From contig UQLC01000001.1 in the NCBI GenBank assembly GCA_900541795.1, positions 99,676 through 163,675 on the forward strand: DNA of 64,000 nt, written 5' to 3'. Positions 44,123-52,209 of this stretch are shown here, in pieces. The notes beneath the pieces were generated by a model, which was not told the origin of the DNA, did no database searches, and was given only the letters and a program-made list of their open reading frames with translations. Position 1 is the stretch's first letter; the number at the start of each line of letters is the position of its first letter. A program made the position numbers and the translations under genes. Source of the stretch: an uncultured Collinsella sp. Lineage in GTDB: Bacteria > Actinomycetota > Coriobacteriia > Coriobacteriales > Coriobacteriaceae.

Positions 44123-45025
44123 TTACTTTTTATCGGCGGTCAAGGGGAGCTTTTCCGCCGACACATCCAGGCCATAGCGATAGCTAATGGCATCGACGGG
44201 ACAGGCCCCGATGCACTTTCCGCACCGGATGCATTCGGCATGATTGGGTGCGCGGACCACATCAACGTCCATCTGACAAACCTTTGAGCACTTGCCGCAC
44301 GAGACACATTTGCATGCGTCAACCCGAATCCCCAGTAGGGACACCCTATTCATAAGCGCATAGAATGCACCGAGTGGACAAATCCATTTGCAGAAGGGGC
44401 GGTAGAACAAAACACCCAGCACTACCACGGCAATGAGAACGGCAAGTTTCCAAGTAAAGAGATGTCCCAACGCAGATCGAATGCCGGCGTTGGCAATGGC
44501 CAGTGGAATGGCGCCCTCGAGTACGCCCTGCGGACAGATGTACTTACAAAAGAACGGGTCGCCCATGTCCACGTCGTTAACCACCAAGACGGGCAGCAGC
44601 ACCACGGCAAACAGCAGCACGACGTACTTGATGTACGTGAGCGGCTTGAGCTTTTTCGTGGAGAACTTTTTGCCGGGAATCTTATGAAGCAGCTCCTGCA
44701 GCCAGCCAAACGGGCATAGAAAGCCGCATACAAAGCGTCCCAGCAGCACGCCGAGCAAAATGAGCGTACCGGTGACGTAGTAAGAAAAGTTGAACTTGGA
44801 TGAACCCACCACCGACTGGAACGACCCGATGGGGCACGCACCCGATGCCGCGGGGCACGAATAGCAATTAAGTCCAGGTACGCAGACTGTTTTTCCCGCG
44901 CCCTGATAGATGCCGCCTTTGGCAAAGTTTGGCAGGTGAATATTGGTGACCAGCGTCGCCGCCGCCTGAATGAATCCGCGAAATCGGGCCAAAACATGCG
45001 ACGCAGTGTTTTCTCTTTTATCCAA
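44123..45025 (-). CDS. Membrane 4Fe-4S ferredoxin-like protein (NapH/CcoG type)
   Basis: A 300-residue polytopic protein. An N-terminal PGLNCYSCPAASGACPIGS precedes CGFLCPFGWLQELLHKIP, KYICPQGVLEGAIPLAIA and CKWICPLGAFYALMNRVSLL, the repeated CPxG membrane motifs of NapH/NosR/YccM relatives. Two cytoplasmic-side clusters follow: CKCVSCGKCSKVCQMDVD and CIRCGKCIGACPVDAISY. It likely carries electrons through the membrane. The start is probably TTG 45025 (GGAG upstream), overlapping the CXXC microprotein stop by 8 bases; upstream in-frame ATGs would run through that gene. The TlpA-like lipoprotein follows. Confidence 0.88.
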   Translation of the reverse strand: MDKRENTASHVLARFRGFIQAAATLVTNIHLPNFAKGGIYQGAGKTVCVPGLNCYSCPAASGACPIGSFQSVVGSSKFNFSYYVTGTLILLGVLLGRFVCGFLCPFGWLQELLHKIPGKKFSTKKLKPLTYIKYVVLLFAVVLLPVLVVNDVDMGDPFFCKYICPQGVLEGAIPLAIANAGIRSALGHLFTWKLAVLIAVVVLGVLFYRPFCKWICPLGAFYALMNRVSLLGIRVDACKCVSCGKCSKVCQMDVDVVRAPNHAECIRCGKCIGACPVDAISYRYGLDVSAEKLPLTADKK

Positions 45026-45164
45026 TTCCGATACACTCCAAGCACAGCCTAATCGCTTTGGCCAGCACGGCATCCGCCTCGCCACGCATAACACCAAAGC
45101 ACACCATGGCAATTCCGACGATCAACAAAGCGACCTGTACCACGGGTTTTACCGCTTTGAACAA
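45018..45164 (-). CDS. CD1871A-type CXXC microprotein
   Basis: A 48-residue peptide from TTG 45164 (GGAG 8 bases upstream): hydrophobic VVQVALLIVGIAMVCFGVMR, then GEADAVLAKAIRLCLECIGIG. The C-terminal LCLECIGIG is the diagnostic end of CD1871A-family proteins, which sit beside 4Fe-4S membrane proteins in Clostridia and Coriobacteria. The Cys pair probably binds iron or shuttles electrons or thiols. A GTG three codons upstream is too close to the ribosome binding site. It overlaps and is coupled to the 4Fe-4S gene. Confidence 0.8.
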   Translation of the reverse strand: MFKAVKPVVQVALLIVGIAMVCFGVMRGEADAVLAKAIRLCLECIGIG

Positions 45165-45254
45165 CCTGACCACTCCTTTCGTTACGCGACCATTGGACCA
45201 TATCGGCTATAAAATCCGTGTTAAGCGCGATTTGAAATGTGCAAGGAGACTGTT

Positions 45255-45929
45255 ATGCGTATTTTGATCGTCGAGGACGAGCGAGCACTGTGCGATGCAA
45301 TTGCGCGCAGCTTGCGAAACCTGGCATACAGCGTCGACTGCTGTCACGACGGACAGGAGGCGCTCGACCTGCTGGGCGTCGAGGCCTTTGACCTCGTGGT
45401 ACTCGACCTCAACCTTCCCCGCATCGACGGCATGACCGTACTCAGGGAACTTAGGAAAACTGACTGCGAGACTAAGGTACTGATTCTGTCCGCACGCGGC
45501 GAAGTATCCGATAAAGTCGCCGGACTCGATGCCGGCGCCAATGATTACCTCACCAAGCCGTTTCATCTGGACGAGCTTGCGGCAAGGATCCGCAGCCTTA
45601 CCCTCAGGCGCTTTACACAAAGCGACATAGTTTTAACCTGCGGAAAGCTCCGCTTTGACATCAAGGCGCGCATCGCTTCCGCGGACAGCGAGGCCTTATC
45701 TCTTACGCGCAAGGAAACGGGAATCTTGGAATACCTGATGCTTAATCAGGGGCGTCCGGTAAGTCAAGAGGAGCTTATCGAGCACGTTTGGGATAGCAGC
45801 GTAAACAGCTTTAGCAACGCAACCCGCGTTCACATCTCGTCACTCCGCAAAAAGCTACGCAGCACTTTGGGATACGACCCGATTCGCAATCGGATTGGAG
45901 AGGGCTACGTTATGGAGGATAGCGAATGA
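45255..45929 (+). CDS. OmpR-family response regulator
   Basis: A 224-residue regulator. The receiver domain has acidic residues ED at 8-9 in ILIVEDERAL, the phosphorylated Asp in DLVVLDLNLPRIDG, and Lys in NDYLTKPFHLDEL. The C-terminal PhoB-type winged helix includes LSLTRKETGILEYLMLNQG and TRVHISSLRKKLRSTLG to IRNRIGEGYVMED. Start ATG 45255 follows AAGGAGACTGTT. It overlaps its kinase gene by 4 bases and is divergent from the CXXC/4Fe-4S/TlpA operon, a likely target. Confidence 0.92.
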   Translation: MRILIVEDERALCDAIARSLRNLAYSVDCCHDGQEALDLLGVEAFDLVVLDLNLPRIDGMTVLRELRKTDCETKVLILSARGEVSDKVAGLDAGANDYLTKPFHLDELAARIRSLTLRRFTQSDIVLTCGKLRFDIKARIASADSEALSLTRKETGILEYLMLNQGRPVSQEELIEHVWDSSVNSFSNATRVHISSLRKKLRSTLGYDPIRNRIGEGYVMEDSE

Positions 45930-47065
45930 AAAGGCTTTCCCTGCAATGGCGCATAACGATTATGACAGCACTGCTCACGTGTGCGGCATGCGTGCTGACG
46001 AACTGCCTGGTCGGCTATACGGGCATGCGCTACATGGATGCCATCGGCAGCGACATCTCGGCCATTAACGCTGCCGGCGCGGATTCGCCCCAGGTGTTCG
46101 ACCCAACGAAAACGGCCCTCGATGACAAGGTCACAATCGTCGTAAACGACGCACAGGAGTCTTTTGGCACGACAGCCTGGTACATCACGGCTGAAGTCAC
46201 ACTCCTTGGCGGCGCGCTGGCATACTTTGTGAGCGGTCGTGCGCTCAAACCGCTACGGGCTTTTGCAGCCCAGGTTGAGCGTGTGCAGCCTGACAACCTA
46301 AGCGAAATCAGACTCAGTGAAGATGTACCCACCGAGCTACAACGATGCAGCGCCTCTTTCAACGACATGATCGCCCGTCTTGGCGAAGGGTTCTCTGCAC
46401 AGCGTCAGTTTACCGGCAACGCCGCACACGAGCTGCGCACCCCGCTCGCCCTTATGCAAGCACAGATTGAACTATTCATCTCCGAGCACCCCGGTTTGCA
46501 ACCCGAAACGGCCGAGCTGCTCGGCCTGCTACAAGAACAAACCGAGCGCATGTCTCGAATGGCCAAGGTATTGCTCGAGATGAGTGAGCTCCGCAGCGTT
46601 CCTTGCGAGGACGATGTGGAACTTGGTCCCTTGTCCGAAGAGGTCCTCACCGACCTTGCGCCACTTGCCGAAAATAAGGGCATAGCCCTCAATTGTGCTG
46701 GAGACGCTTTAGTAATCGGGAGCGACACGCTCCTCTATCGGCTGGTGTTTAACCTGGTCGAAAATGCCATCCATTACAGCCGCCCCGGCTCGACTGTCAA
46801 CGTCTCCATCAGCGACAGCGACAACCACGTGCTCCTGCGAGTCAAAGATGAGGGCCCGGGAATACCCAAGCAGTACCGAGAGAGCATCTTCCAGCCGTTC
46901 TTTCGTCTAGACAAATCCCGCAGCAGGGCATACGGCGGCGCAGGGCTCGGGCTAGCGCTTGTTTGGGAGATTGCAGCACTTCACGGTGGCACGGTAGAGG
47001 TCGAAGCAAATTCCGAGAACGGAACCGTGATGCTCGTGACCCTCTCAAAGGGGGCCACCACGTGA
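45926..47065 (+). CDS. Sensor histidine kinase
   Basis: A 379-residue kinase. Two membrane helices (ITIMTALLTCAACVLTNCLV and AWYITAEVTLLGGALAYFVS) flank a ~65-residue sensor loop with no Cys. HAMP-like ALKPLRAFAAQVERVQ is followed by HisKA FTGNAAHELRTPLALMQAQ (His near 171), N box FNLVENAIHYSRPGSTV, G1 VKDEGPGIPKQ and G2 RAYGGAGLGLALVWEI. It pairs with the preceding OmpR-type regulator by a 4-base overlap. The signal is unknown; the divergent redox operon suggests envelope redox state. Confidence 0.92.
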   Translation: MKRLSLQWRITIMTALLTCAACVLTNCLVGYTGMRYMDAIGSDISAINAAGADSPQVFDPTKTALDDKVTIVVNDAQESFGTTAWYITAEVTLLGGALAYFVSGRALKPLRAFAAQVERVQPDNLSEIRLSEDVPTELQRCSASFNDMIARLGEGFSAQRQFTGNAAHELRTPLALMQAQIELFISEHPGLQPETAELLGLLQEQTERMSRMAKVLLEMSELRSVPCEDDVELGPLSEEVLTDLAPLAENKGIALNCAGDALVIGSDTLLYRLVFNLVENAIHYSRPGSTVNVSISDSDNHVLLRVKDEGPGIPKQYRESIFQPFFRLDKSRSRAYGGAGLGLALVWEIAALHGGTVEVEANSENGTVMLVTLSKGATT

Positions 47066-47095
47066 TCCGACTGTCCAGGAGTCCCACTCGACATT

Positions 47096-47567
47096 GTGAA
47101 ACGCGTCCCAAAACTTGGACATGAGAAATGGGAGACAGTTCGCATCTATGCCGAGGACGAAGTCCTGGCGGGGATTCAGGATGCGCAGAGGAAGCTTGCG
47201 GCAGAAAACCCCGACAGAGTCGTGACCGTCGGCGGCAACTGTATGGTGTCGCCTGCCCTCTTCGATTACCTGCACGGGAAATACGAGAACGTTGGAATCG
47301 TCTGGATCTATGCGCATCCGGATGTATCCACGCTGAATGATGGCTACCCCAACGCTCACGCCATGGTACTTGGCAGCCTTTTGGAACAGGGTGCACCGCA
47401 ACTCGTTTCGCGGATGCGGCATCCGGTGTTTAAGCTGAGCGATGTCCTGCATGTCGGGCTACAGCAGCTCCACGACTATCAGGAAGTTTGCTTAAACAAG
47501 CATAGGTGTTGCGGTTTTAGCCGATGTCCTCATGGAGGAAAACGACATGCTGGGTCTGTCTGATTAA
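47096..47567 (+). pseudogene. Arginase-family protein, decayed fragment
   Basis: The readable part, RVVTVGGNCMVSPALFDYLH, then GIVWIYAHPDVS and HAMVLGSLLEQGAP, matches the middle of arginase-like ureohydrolases. The first metal motif has Cys in place of His (GGNC), as in a known subgroup, but the Asp of DAHPD is Tyr. The N-terminal ~50 residues are absent, and near 47500 the frame shifts; the other frame continues VAVLADVLMEENDMLGLSD to a stop at 47567. Start and end are approximate. It is not a working enzyme. Confidence 0.6.
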
Positions 47568-47599
47568 AGTCCAACAGTTTCCATGAGGCATCTAGCACG

Positions 47600-47890
47600 G
47601 TAAAAGCTAAAGACCCGGGAGACCCCAAACTGTCAACCATCTTTACGGGTGCAAGGGAAACGGGCAAGACAGCCCCCTCTCGCTCCTATCCGAAACGGCG
47701 CTTGAACACGGCTGGATTGCAGCGAATGTCTCCGCCATGCCCGGCATGCTCGAAGATATCATCGAGCACACAAAGGAGGCCGCAGGCCGTTACCTCTCGC
47801 AGCCCCATACACGCGTGAGCGGAGTTCAAGTTGGGCAGCGGGGCGGTTTAGCGCGCCAATATAATCAAATCGTGCACTTCCATAGCCTCT
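47600..47890 (+). pseudogene. AAA ATPase remnant
   Basis: Frame one reads DPGDPKLSTIFTGARETGKT, a P-loop. After a shift near 47685 another frame continues LSLLSETALEHGWIAANVSA and PGMLEDIIEHTKEAAGRYLS. Together they match the start of an AAA ATPase like the gene at 1613-2731. Walker B and the rest are gone; up to 48080 further decayed sequence (for example LSVEGVLARIYRGAHF in one frame) gives no clear family. Relic of a second copy. Confidence 0.5.
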
Positions 47891-48092
47891 CGTCTACGTG
47901 GTGTACCGTCGTCTCCCCTTTTATCAGAGTTGGGCGATTTTCAGGCACCCGAGCTGAACTCAAATTGAACTCAACGATGCCTTATCGGTCGAGGGCGTCC
48001 TAGCGAGAATATACAGAGGCGCACATTTCGCAGGGAACCTCCCATTCGTTATCATATCGGGATGCTGTCAAGGCAGCGTCAATGCGTTCGAC

Positions 48093-48776
48093 CTACACCT
48101 TCTCGCTTTTCGAGGCCTCGTCTGCAGGACCATCGGAATCGATACGGAATCGATCGGCATACCATTCATCCGAAGCAATCACCTTATGGAGCATCTGGAG
48201 ATGCAGGTCGACATAGTGGCAGAACGCCTTGCCGCATTCCACGAGAGGCGCATTGTTTCTCTCGTTGGGCTCGGCTCCAAAATTAAACTCGACCTCATAG
48301 CCCTCCCCAGGCACACCCATGCTCGGCAGAATATCAATGGAGAAGTGGACGAATCCAGACGTCACCTTGTATACATCTTTTACCTTTGGATCGAACTTCT
48401 CGAGTAAGTCTTGAAGTCTTCCATCGGACATCTTCTCACCCGAGAAATCTTTCAGCTTGTTCACAGGCACACCTTGAAACACCTGCTTGAGAAAGTCATC
48501 CTGGTCTTCGGCGGCGAATAATGCGAATGTCCGCAGGCAGACTCCAACCTGTGCGCGGAGAAGCTGGGCGACGCAAACAAGATTCCTCGACTCGAGCATG
48601 GAGATGAATCCGTCTATCAGTCTCATCGCATACTCAGAGGAGGATGCCAGATATAGATCCCATTGGGTAAAGTCGCCGTTCATGAAGGGAATCACTGCAT
48701 TGCGCTCGGCGACTCTCAAGGCACTCAGGCTTTGTTCTATTTTCTCAGCTTCTTGTTTGAACTGTTCGCTATCCAA
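48093..48776 (-). CDS. Hypothetical protein, helical
   Basis: A 227-residue soluble, mostly helical protein with no recognised family. N-terminal coiled helix FKQEAEKIEQSLSALRVAER; central LLRAQVGVCLRTFALFAAED and DVYKVTSGFVHFSIDILPSM; C-terminal HYVDLHLQMLHKVIASDEWY. The His in SGFVHFS and the helical layout recall DUF5677-like proteins, but the match is weak. Lower GC than neighbours and a position beside two decayed genes suggest an accessory origin. Confidence 0.65.
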   Translation of the reverse strand: MDSEQFKQEAEKIEQSLSALRVAERNAVIPFMNGDFTQWDLYLASSSEYAMRLIDGFISMLESRNLVCVAQLLRAQVGVCLRTFALFAAEDQDDFLKQVFQGVPVNKLKDFSGEKMSDGRLQDLLEKFDPKVKDVYKVTSGFVHFSIDILPSMGVPGEGYEVEFNFGAEPNERNNAPLVECGKAFCHYVDLHLQMLHKVIASDEWYADRFRIDSDGPADEASKSEKV

Positions 48777-48932
48777 AATGCCCCCAAATGCCGGCTTCTC
48801 AACAAATCAAAAAAGCAAGAGAGACAGAGATTAGGTTCCTGCTCCACTGAACCCACGCTTCCAGTCGAGACACTCCTCCTCGAAGATCTCCCCAGAGTCC
48901 CGCCTCTCGCGCCCCTCACGGAACTGTCCATA

Positions 48933-49028
48933 TCAGTGTAGCCAATCCAAGCACAGCCCCACCGCACGGCCCAGTCGCTTCCGGTCCTGCGTGGCCCCGT
49001 GAAGGCGGAAGGGCGTGGTTGTCGTCAT
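48933..49028 (-). CDS. Putative 31-aa peptide
   Basis: ATG 49028 follows GAGGAGAAAGGAACGCG, a very good ribosome binding site. The peptide starts MTTTTPFRLHGATQDRKR and ends AVGLCLDWLH. The end recalls the LCLECIGIG tail of CD1871A-type peptides, but only one Cys remains. It could be a real microprotein or a broken gene start. It lies 160 bp after the DUF4097-like gene on the same strand. Confidence 0.3.
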   Translation of the reverse strand: MTTTTPFRLHGATQDRKRLGRAVGLCLDWLH

Positions 49029-49189
49029 CGCGTTCCTTTCTCCTCGTACCTTTTTGGGCATGCGTCACGGGCCCCCGCGCGGCGCTGAGAGCGAATCGGC
49101 GCAGGCTTGGGGCCAGTTGCGTAGAGGTTGAGGTTCGGGTTTCGCCGGCTTACGCAGCTTGGCGGGCAGAGCGCCCGGGCTCGCTGCGC

Positions 49190-49444
49190 CTAGGGCGCGG
49201 CGGGATCCGCGACGCCGGAGGTGTCGATCTCGCCCAGATTGGCGAGCTGCTCGATGAGGGGGAGGCCCATCGGGTCGTCCACCTCGACGCCGCCGAGCAC
49301 GATGGTGCTGTCGCGTGTGTCTATATGGGTTGTGAACACGGCCGGGTCGAAACCCGAAGCGATAAAGCCAATGCCCGCGAGGACAACACCCGCGGCAACG
49401 AGCCCGCCCGCCACGGCGAGGTAGATCTTCTTCGCACTGGTCAT
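49190..49444 (-). CDS. DUF4097-like protein, short
   Basis: An 84-residue protein: membrane helix IYLAVAGGLVAAGVVLAGIGF, then SGFDPAVFTTHIDTRDSTIVLGG. This matches the start of DUF4097 proteins, which normally follow PadR and HAAS genes and continue for 200 or more residues of beta-helix. Here it stops at DTSGVADPAAP, so the beta-helix is missing, by truncation or because a short form exists. ATG 49444 follows AAAGGAGTGAGTACC. Operon partner of the two genes upstream. Confidence 0.65.
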   Translation of the reverse strand: MTSAKKIYLAVAGGLVAAGVVLAGIGFIASGFDPAVFTTHIDTRDSTIVLGGVEVDDPMGLPLIEQLANLGEIDTSGVADPAAP

Positions 49445-49459
49445 GGTACTCACTCCTTT

Positions 49460-50083
49460 CTACGCCGCGAGATGCGCGGCAGCGCCGCCCTTCTCGCCCT
49501 TACCCTTCCAGAAGGGCGAGGCGGCCTTCCTCGCCCAGAGCGCCGAGAGGCGCGCAATTTGTTTTGAGGCTGCCCAAGCGCCAGCACCAACGAAGAGCGC
49601 CACGCCGACGAGGCCGAGCCCCACGCCCGCCGAGGCGAGGGCGTACGGGAAGTGGCCGATGATGACGCCGCTTACGGCAAGCAGGAGCTCAACTACGCCC
49701 ACGCCCCCGAGTGCCACCGCGACGATCCACACGCAGAGCGCCAGCACCCAGATGCAGATATAGACCGTGACGGCCACGGCGGCGAAGGCGGCGAGCAGCG
49801 GCACCCACACCGGGGAGCCCACGATGGCCAGCACCCACAGCAGCGCGGTGCTGCGCCGGCGCGTCCTCGCGATCGCGCGCGGCACGGCGGGCAGGTCGTC
49901 GAGCGTGGCCTCCGCCACCTCGCCGGGCGTGCCCATGGCGGCCACGGCCTCCTCCTCGCTCATACCGTCCTCCATGCGGTCGGCGATGGCCTCCGCATAG
50001 AACGCCTTGGTCTCCTCCACCTGCTCGGCCGGCAGGCAGGCGAGCAGCTCGCCCAACCGGCCCAGAAACTCATCGCGCGTCAT
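49460..50083 (-). CDS. HAAS-domain (DUF1700) membrane protein
   Basis: A 207-residue protein. The N-terminal HAAS domain reads MTRDEFLGRLGELLACLPAE, YAEAIADRMEDGMSEEEAVA and AAMGTPGEVAEATL. About five helices follow (LLWVLAIVGSPVWVPLLAAF, ICIWVLALCVWIVAVALGG, LVGVALFVGAGAWAA). HAAS proteins relay or modulate PadR-type regulation at the membrane. ATG 50083 follows GAGGGGGCGCACC and overlaps the PadR gene by 14 bases. Confidence 0.85.
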   Translation of the reverse strand: MTRDEFLGRLGELLACLPAEQVEETKAFYAEAIADRMEDGMSEEEAVAAMGTPGEVAEATLDDLPAVPRAIARTRRRSTALLWVLAIVGSPVWVPLLAAFAAVAVTVYICIWVLALCVWIVAVALGGVGVVELLLAVSGVIIGHFPYALASAGVGLGLVGVALFVGAGAWAASKQIARLSALWARKAASPFWKGKGEKGGAAAHLAA

Positions 50084-50390
50084 GGTGCGCCCCCTCAACG
50101 TATGCGTAAATCTCCCGTACGGACGGCCACTCGGCCAGGAACTCCTCGATGCGTGCTCGCCCGTCGTCCGTGATGCGGTAGTACCGGCGCAGCCGCCCGT
50201 TGTGCTCGGCGGAGCGCGCCGTGATGCACCCGGCTTTCTCCAGGCGCTTGAGCAGCGGGTAGAGCGTCGACTCCGTGAGCCCCATGCTCGCCGGTACGTC
50301 CTTCACGATCTGGTAGCCGTAGGACTCCTCGCCGGAGACGGCCGCGAGCACGCAGGCCTCCAGGAAGCCGCGCTTCATCTGTGCCTCCAT
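50070..50390 (-). CDS. PadR-family transcriptional regulator
   Basis: A 106-residue PadR regulator of the short (PadR-s2-like) type: GFLEACVLAAVSGEESYGYQIV, ASMGLTESTLYPLLKRLEKAG, then RLRRYYRITDDGRARIEEFLAEW. It is a winged helix with a C-terminal dimer helix. It likely represses this PadR-HAAS-DUF4097 operon and responds to envelope stress or drugs. ATG 50390 follows AGGAGGTGTGCGG. TATAC words upstream at 50413-50434 may be its operator and promoter. Confidence 0.88.
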   Translation of the reverse strand: MEAQMKRGFLEACVLAAVSGEESYGYQIVKDVPASMGLTESTLYPLLKRLEKAGCITARSAEHNGRLRRYYRITDDGRARIEEFLAEWPSVREIYAYVEGAHHDAR

Positions 50391-51047
50391 CCGCACACCT
50401 CCTCTCGTCATATACTATGCTATACACACTATACGATGCAAGGTATTAGACGTCAACTCTCATCGCGAAGATTCTCCGGCCCCTGCGCGCTGCGAACGTG
50501 ATGTCACGGGGCGGTTGGCATTATGCATGAAACGTCAAGTAACGCTCTTTTGATCCACTTCCACTCGGCCCCATTCGCCTTGTACAACGCCCCCTTTCAA
50601 CCTTGGGTTCAAGAGAGCCGCTAGGCTGGACGTGCCGGACGGTAAAGTCCTGGACGCCATGGTGAACTTCTCCGATGCCATGGGGGTCATGGGTCTACGC
50701 CGATGGAGTCCCACGTACGCGGCAGGGCTCGCCCGTCACCGCTGGTCGCCGGACGGTCCCCACGCCCCGCTCGCCAACGCGCAGGCGACAGCAGCAGTCC
50801 AGCGCTGGCTGGAGACGCCGGAATGCCCAGAAGATGCGTTTCCCATCGCTGCGGCAGAGCTTTTTGCAGGGGTGGCAGTTTTTCTATATCCCAAGGTCAG
50901 ATAGGCTTCGGTAGCCACCTTGGAAGCATCGCCAATAGACTCTTCCTTTATACGTTCGGCATAATCGTAGGCGATACCCACAAATTCCAGTCCCGAGCAA
51001 CAGGAGTACAATTGCTGCAATTGTTGCCAGCTGTTGGGAGATGGAAG
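50391..51047. other. 657-bp stretch without a secure gene; possible relics
   Basis: A plus frame 50632-50904 reads NFSDAMGVMGLRRWSPTYAA and ends AVAVFLYPKVR-like; it matches no family. On the minus strand ATIAAIVLLLLGTG (near 51030) and, one frame over, VGIAYDYAERIKEESIGDAS (50890-50990) look like a broken signal-peptide protein. The two overlap on opposite strands, so at most one is real. The first 200 bp show only the PadR promoter region. Confidence 0.3.
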
Positions 51048-52052
51048 ATGGACTGCGATGGCTACCCATGCGTTCCCATGCCGTTGATGTGCACCGCCTT
51101 TGTGCCGGGGCAGATTGACGCTGCGGTTGCAGGCATTTCCGACCCCGATTCACGCACCATCGCCACGGCAGAAGCGCTGTACTTTCGCGGACAGGCCACG
51201 CTCGCCGCCGAGACAGCACGCCCCTATCTTGACGCCACCGACCCCGCACCGCGCTATTCCGCATGCTTTATCTGCGGATATGCCAGTCTGTCGCTCAACC
51301 GTATCGCCGATGCCCGCCGTTGCCTTGCGGGCATCCTCGATACGCCACCTGACGATGAATCGCCTGCCGTCCACGCCATGCATATCCTGTTCGCCTCTGC
51401 CGCGAGCGTCCTGCTGCACTTGCCTTCCCCGTATTCCGCCGAAGAGTTTTATCCGCTTGCGGCGCATCTGCCCGAAGGCCTGCGCCTGTTCGCCAGCTAC
51501 GTGATGGCGCACGCCTTGTATCTGCGCGGCGAATACGGCCGCAGCCTGGGCATGGTGGAAAATGCCCTGATCATGAAACAGGGAAGCTATCCCATCTCGG
51601 AACTGTTCCTGCACCTGGCGGCTTCCATGGCATGCATGAGCCTCAAGGATATCGACGCCGCAAAGGCACACTTCGGAACCGCTTGGAACATTGCGCGCCC
51701 TGACGGCCTTATCGAGCTCATCGGCGAGCACCACGGCCTTTTGCAGGGGCTTATCGAGGCGTGCTTAAAATCGCAATACCCCGACGATTTCGCTCGCATC
51801 ATCGAGATCACGTACCGCTTCAGCTACGGCTGGCGGCGCATCCACAATCCCGATTCGGGCGAGGACGTGGCCGACGATTTAACGACCACGGAGTTCACCA
51901 TGGCCATGCTCGCCTGCCGCGGATGGACCAACGCCGAAATCGCACGCCACATGGGAGTATCGCCGGGTACCGTCAAAAACCGCCTATCAGGAGTGTATGC
52001 CAAGCTTGGTATCGGAACTCGCGCCGAGCTGGTCGCGCATATGTTGCGTTAG
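51048..52052 (+). CDS. LuxR-type regulator with TPR-like N-terminus
   Basis: A 334-residue protein. Residues 25-250 are helical TPR-like repeats (ATAEALYFRGQATLAAETAR, YVMAHALYLRGEYGRSLGMV, LHLAASMACMSLKDIDAAKA). The C-terminal LuxR helix-turn-helix is LTTTEFTMAMLACRGWTNAE to GVSPGTVKNRLSGVYAKLGI. No receiver or ATPase domain is present, unlike full MalT-type regulators. ATG 51048 follows GGGAGATGGAAG. The large surface protein gene follows on the same strand by about 160 bp, so it is the likely target (inferred). Confidence 0.85.
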   Translation: MDCDGYPCVPMPLMCTAFVPGQIDAAVAGISDPDSRTIATAEALYFRGQATLAAETARPYLDATDPAPRYSACFICGYASLSLNRIADARRCLAGILDTPPDDESPAVHAMHILFASAASVLLHLPSPYSAEEFYPLAAHLPEGLRLFASYVMAHALYLRGEYGRSLGMVENALIMKQGSYPISELFLHLAASMACMSLKDIDAAKAHFGTAWNIARPDGLIELIGEHHGLLQGLIEACLKSQYPDDFARIIEITYRFSYGWRRIHNPDSGEDVADDLTTTEFTMAMLACRGWTNAEIARHMGVSPGTVKNRLSGVYAKLGIGTRAELVAHMLR

Positions 52053-52209
52053 CGGCCAGACTACCTGGCATATCGAAAGCGTCCCGGGGGCCCGACGCTT
52101 TCGCACGCTCAAATTGGACATTTTGGCCATCGAACGGCACTACCGCCACGTGGCGCCTTCTCGCAAAATTGGATTATTTCCACCGATACCTGCGGGATGG
52201 GAGCCAAAG

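Noticed and set aside
47096..47563. Intact arginase-family gene
   Set aside because: N-terminal part is missing, a metal-binding Asp is Tyr, and the frame shifts near 47500.
50632..50904. Gene encoding a 90-residue protein
   Set aside because: No motif, weak start, and an opposing minus-strand fragment over part of it; kept only as a note for the region.
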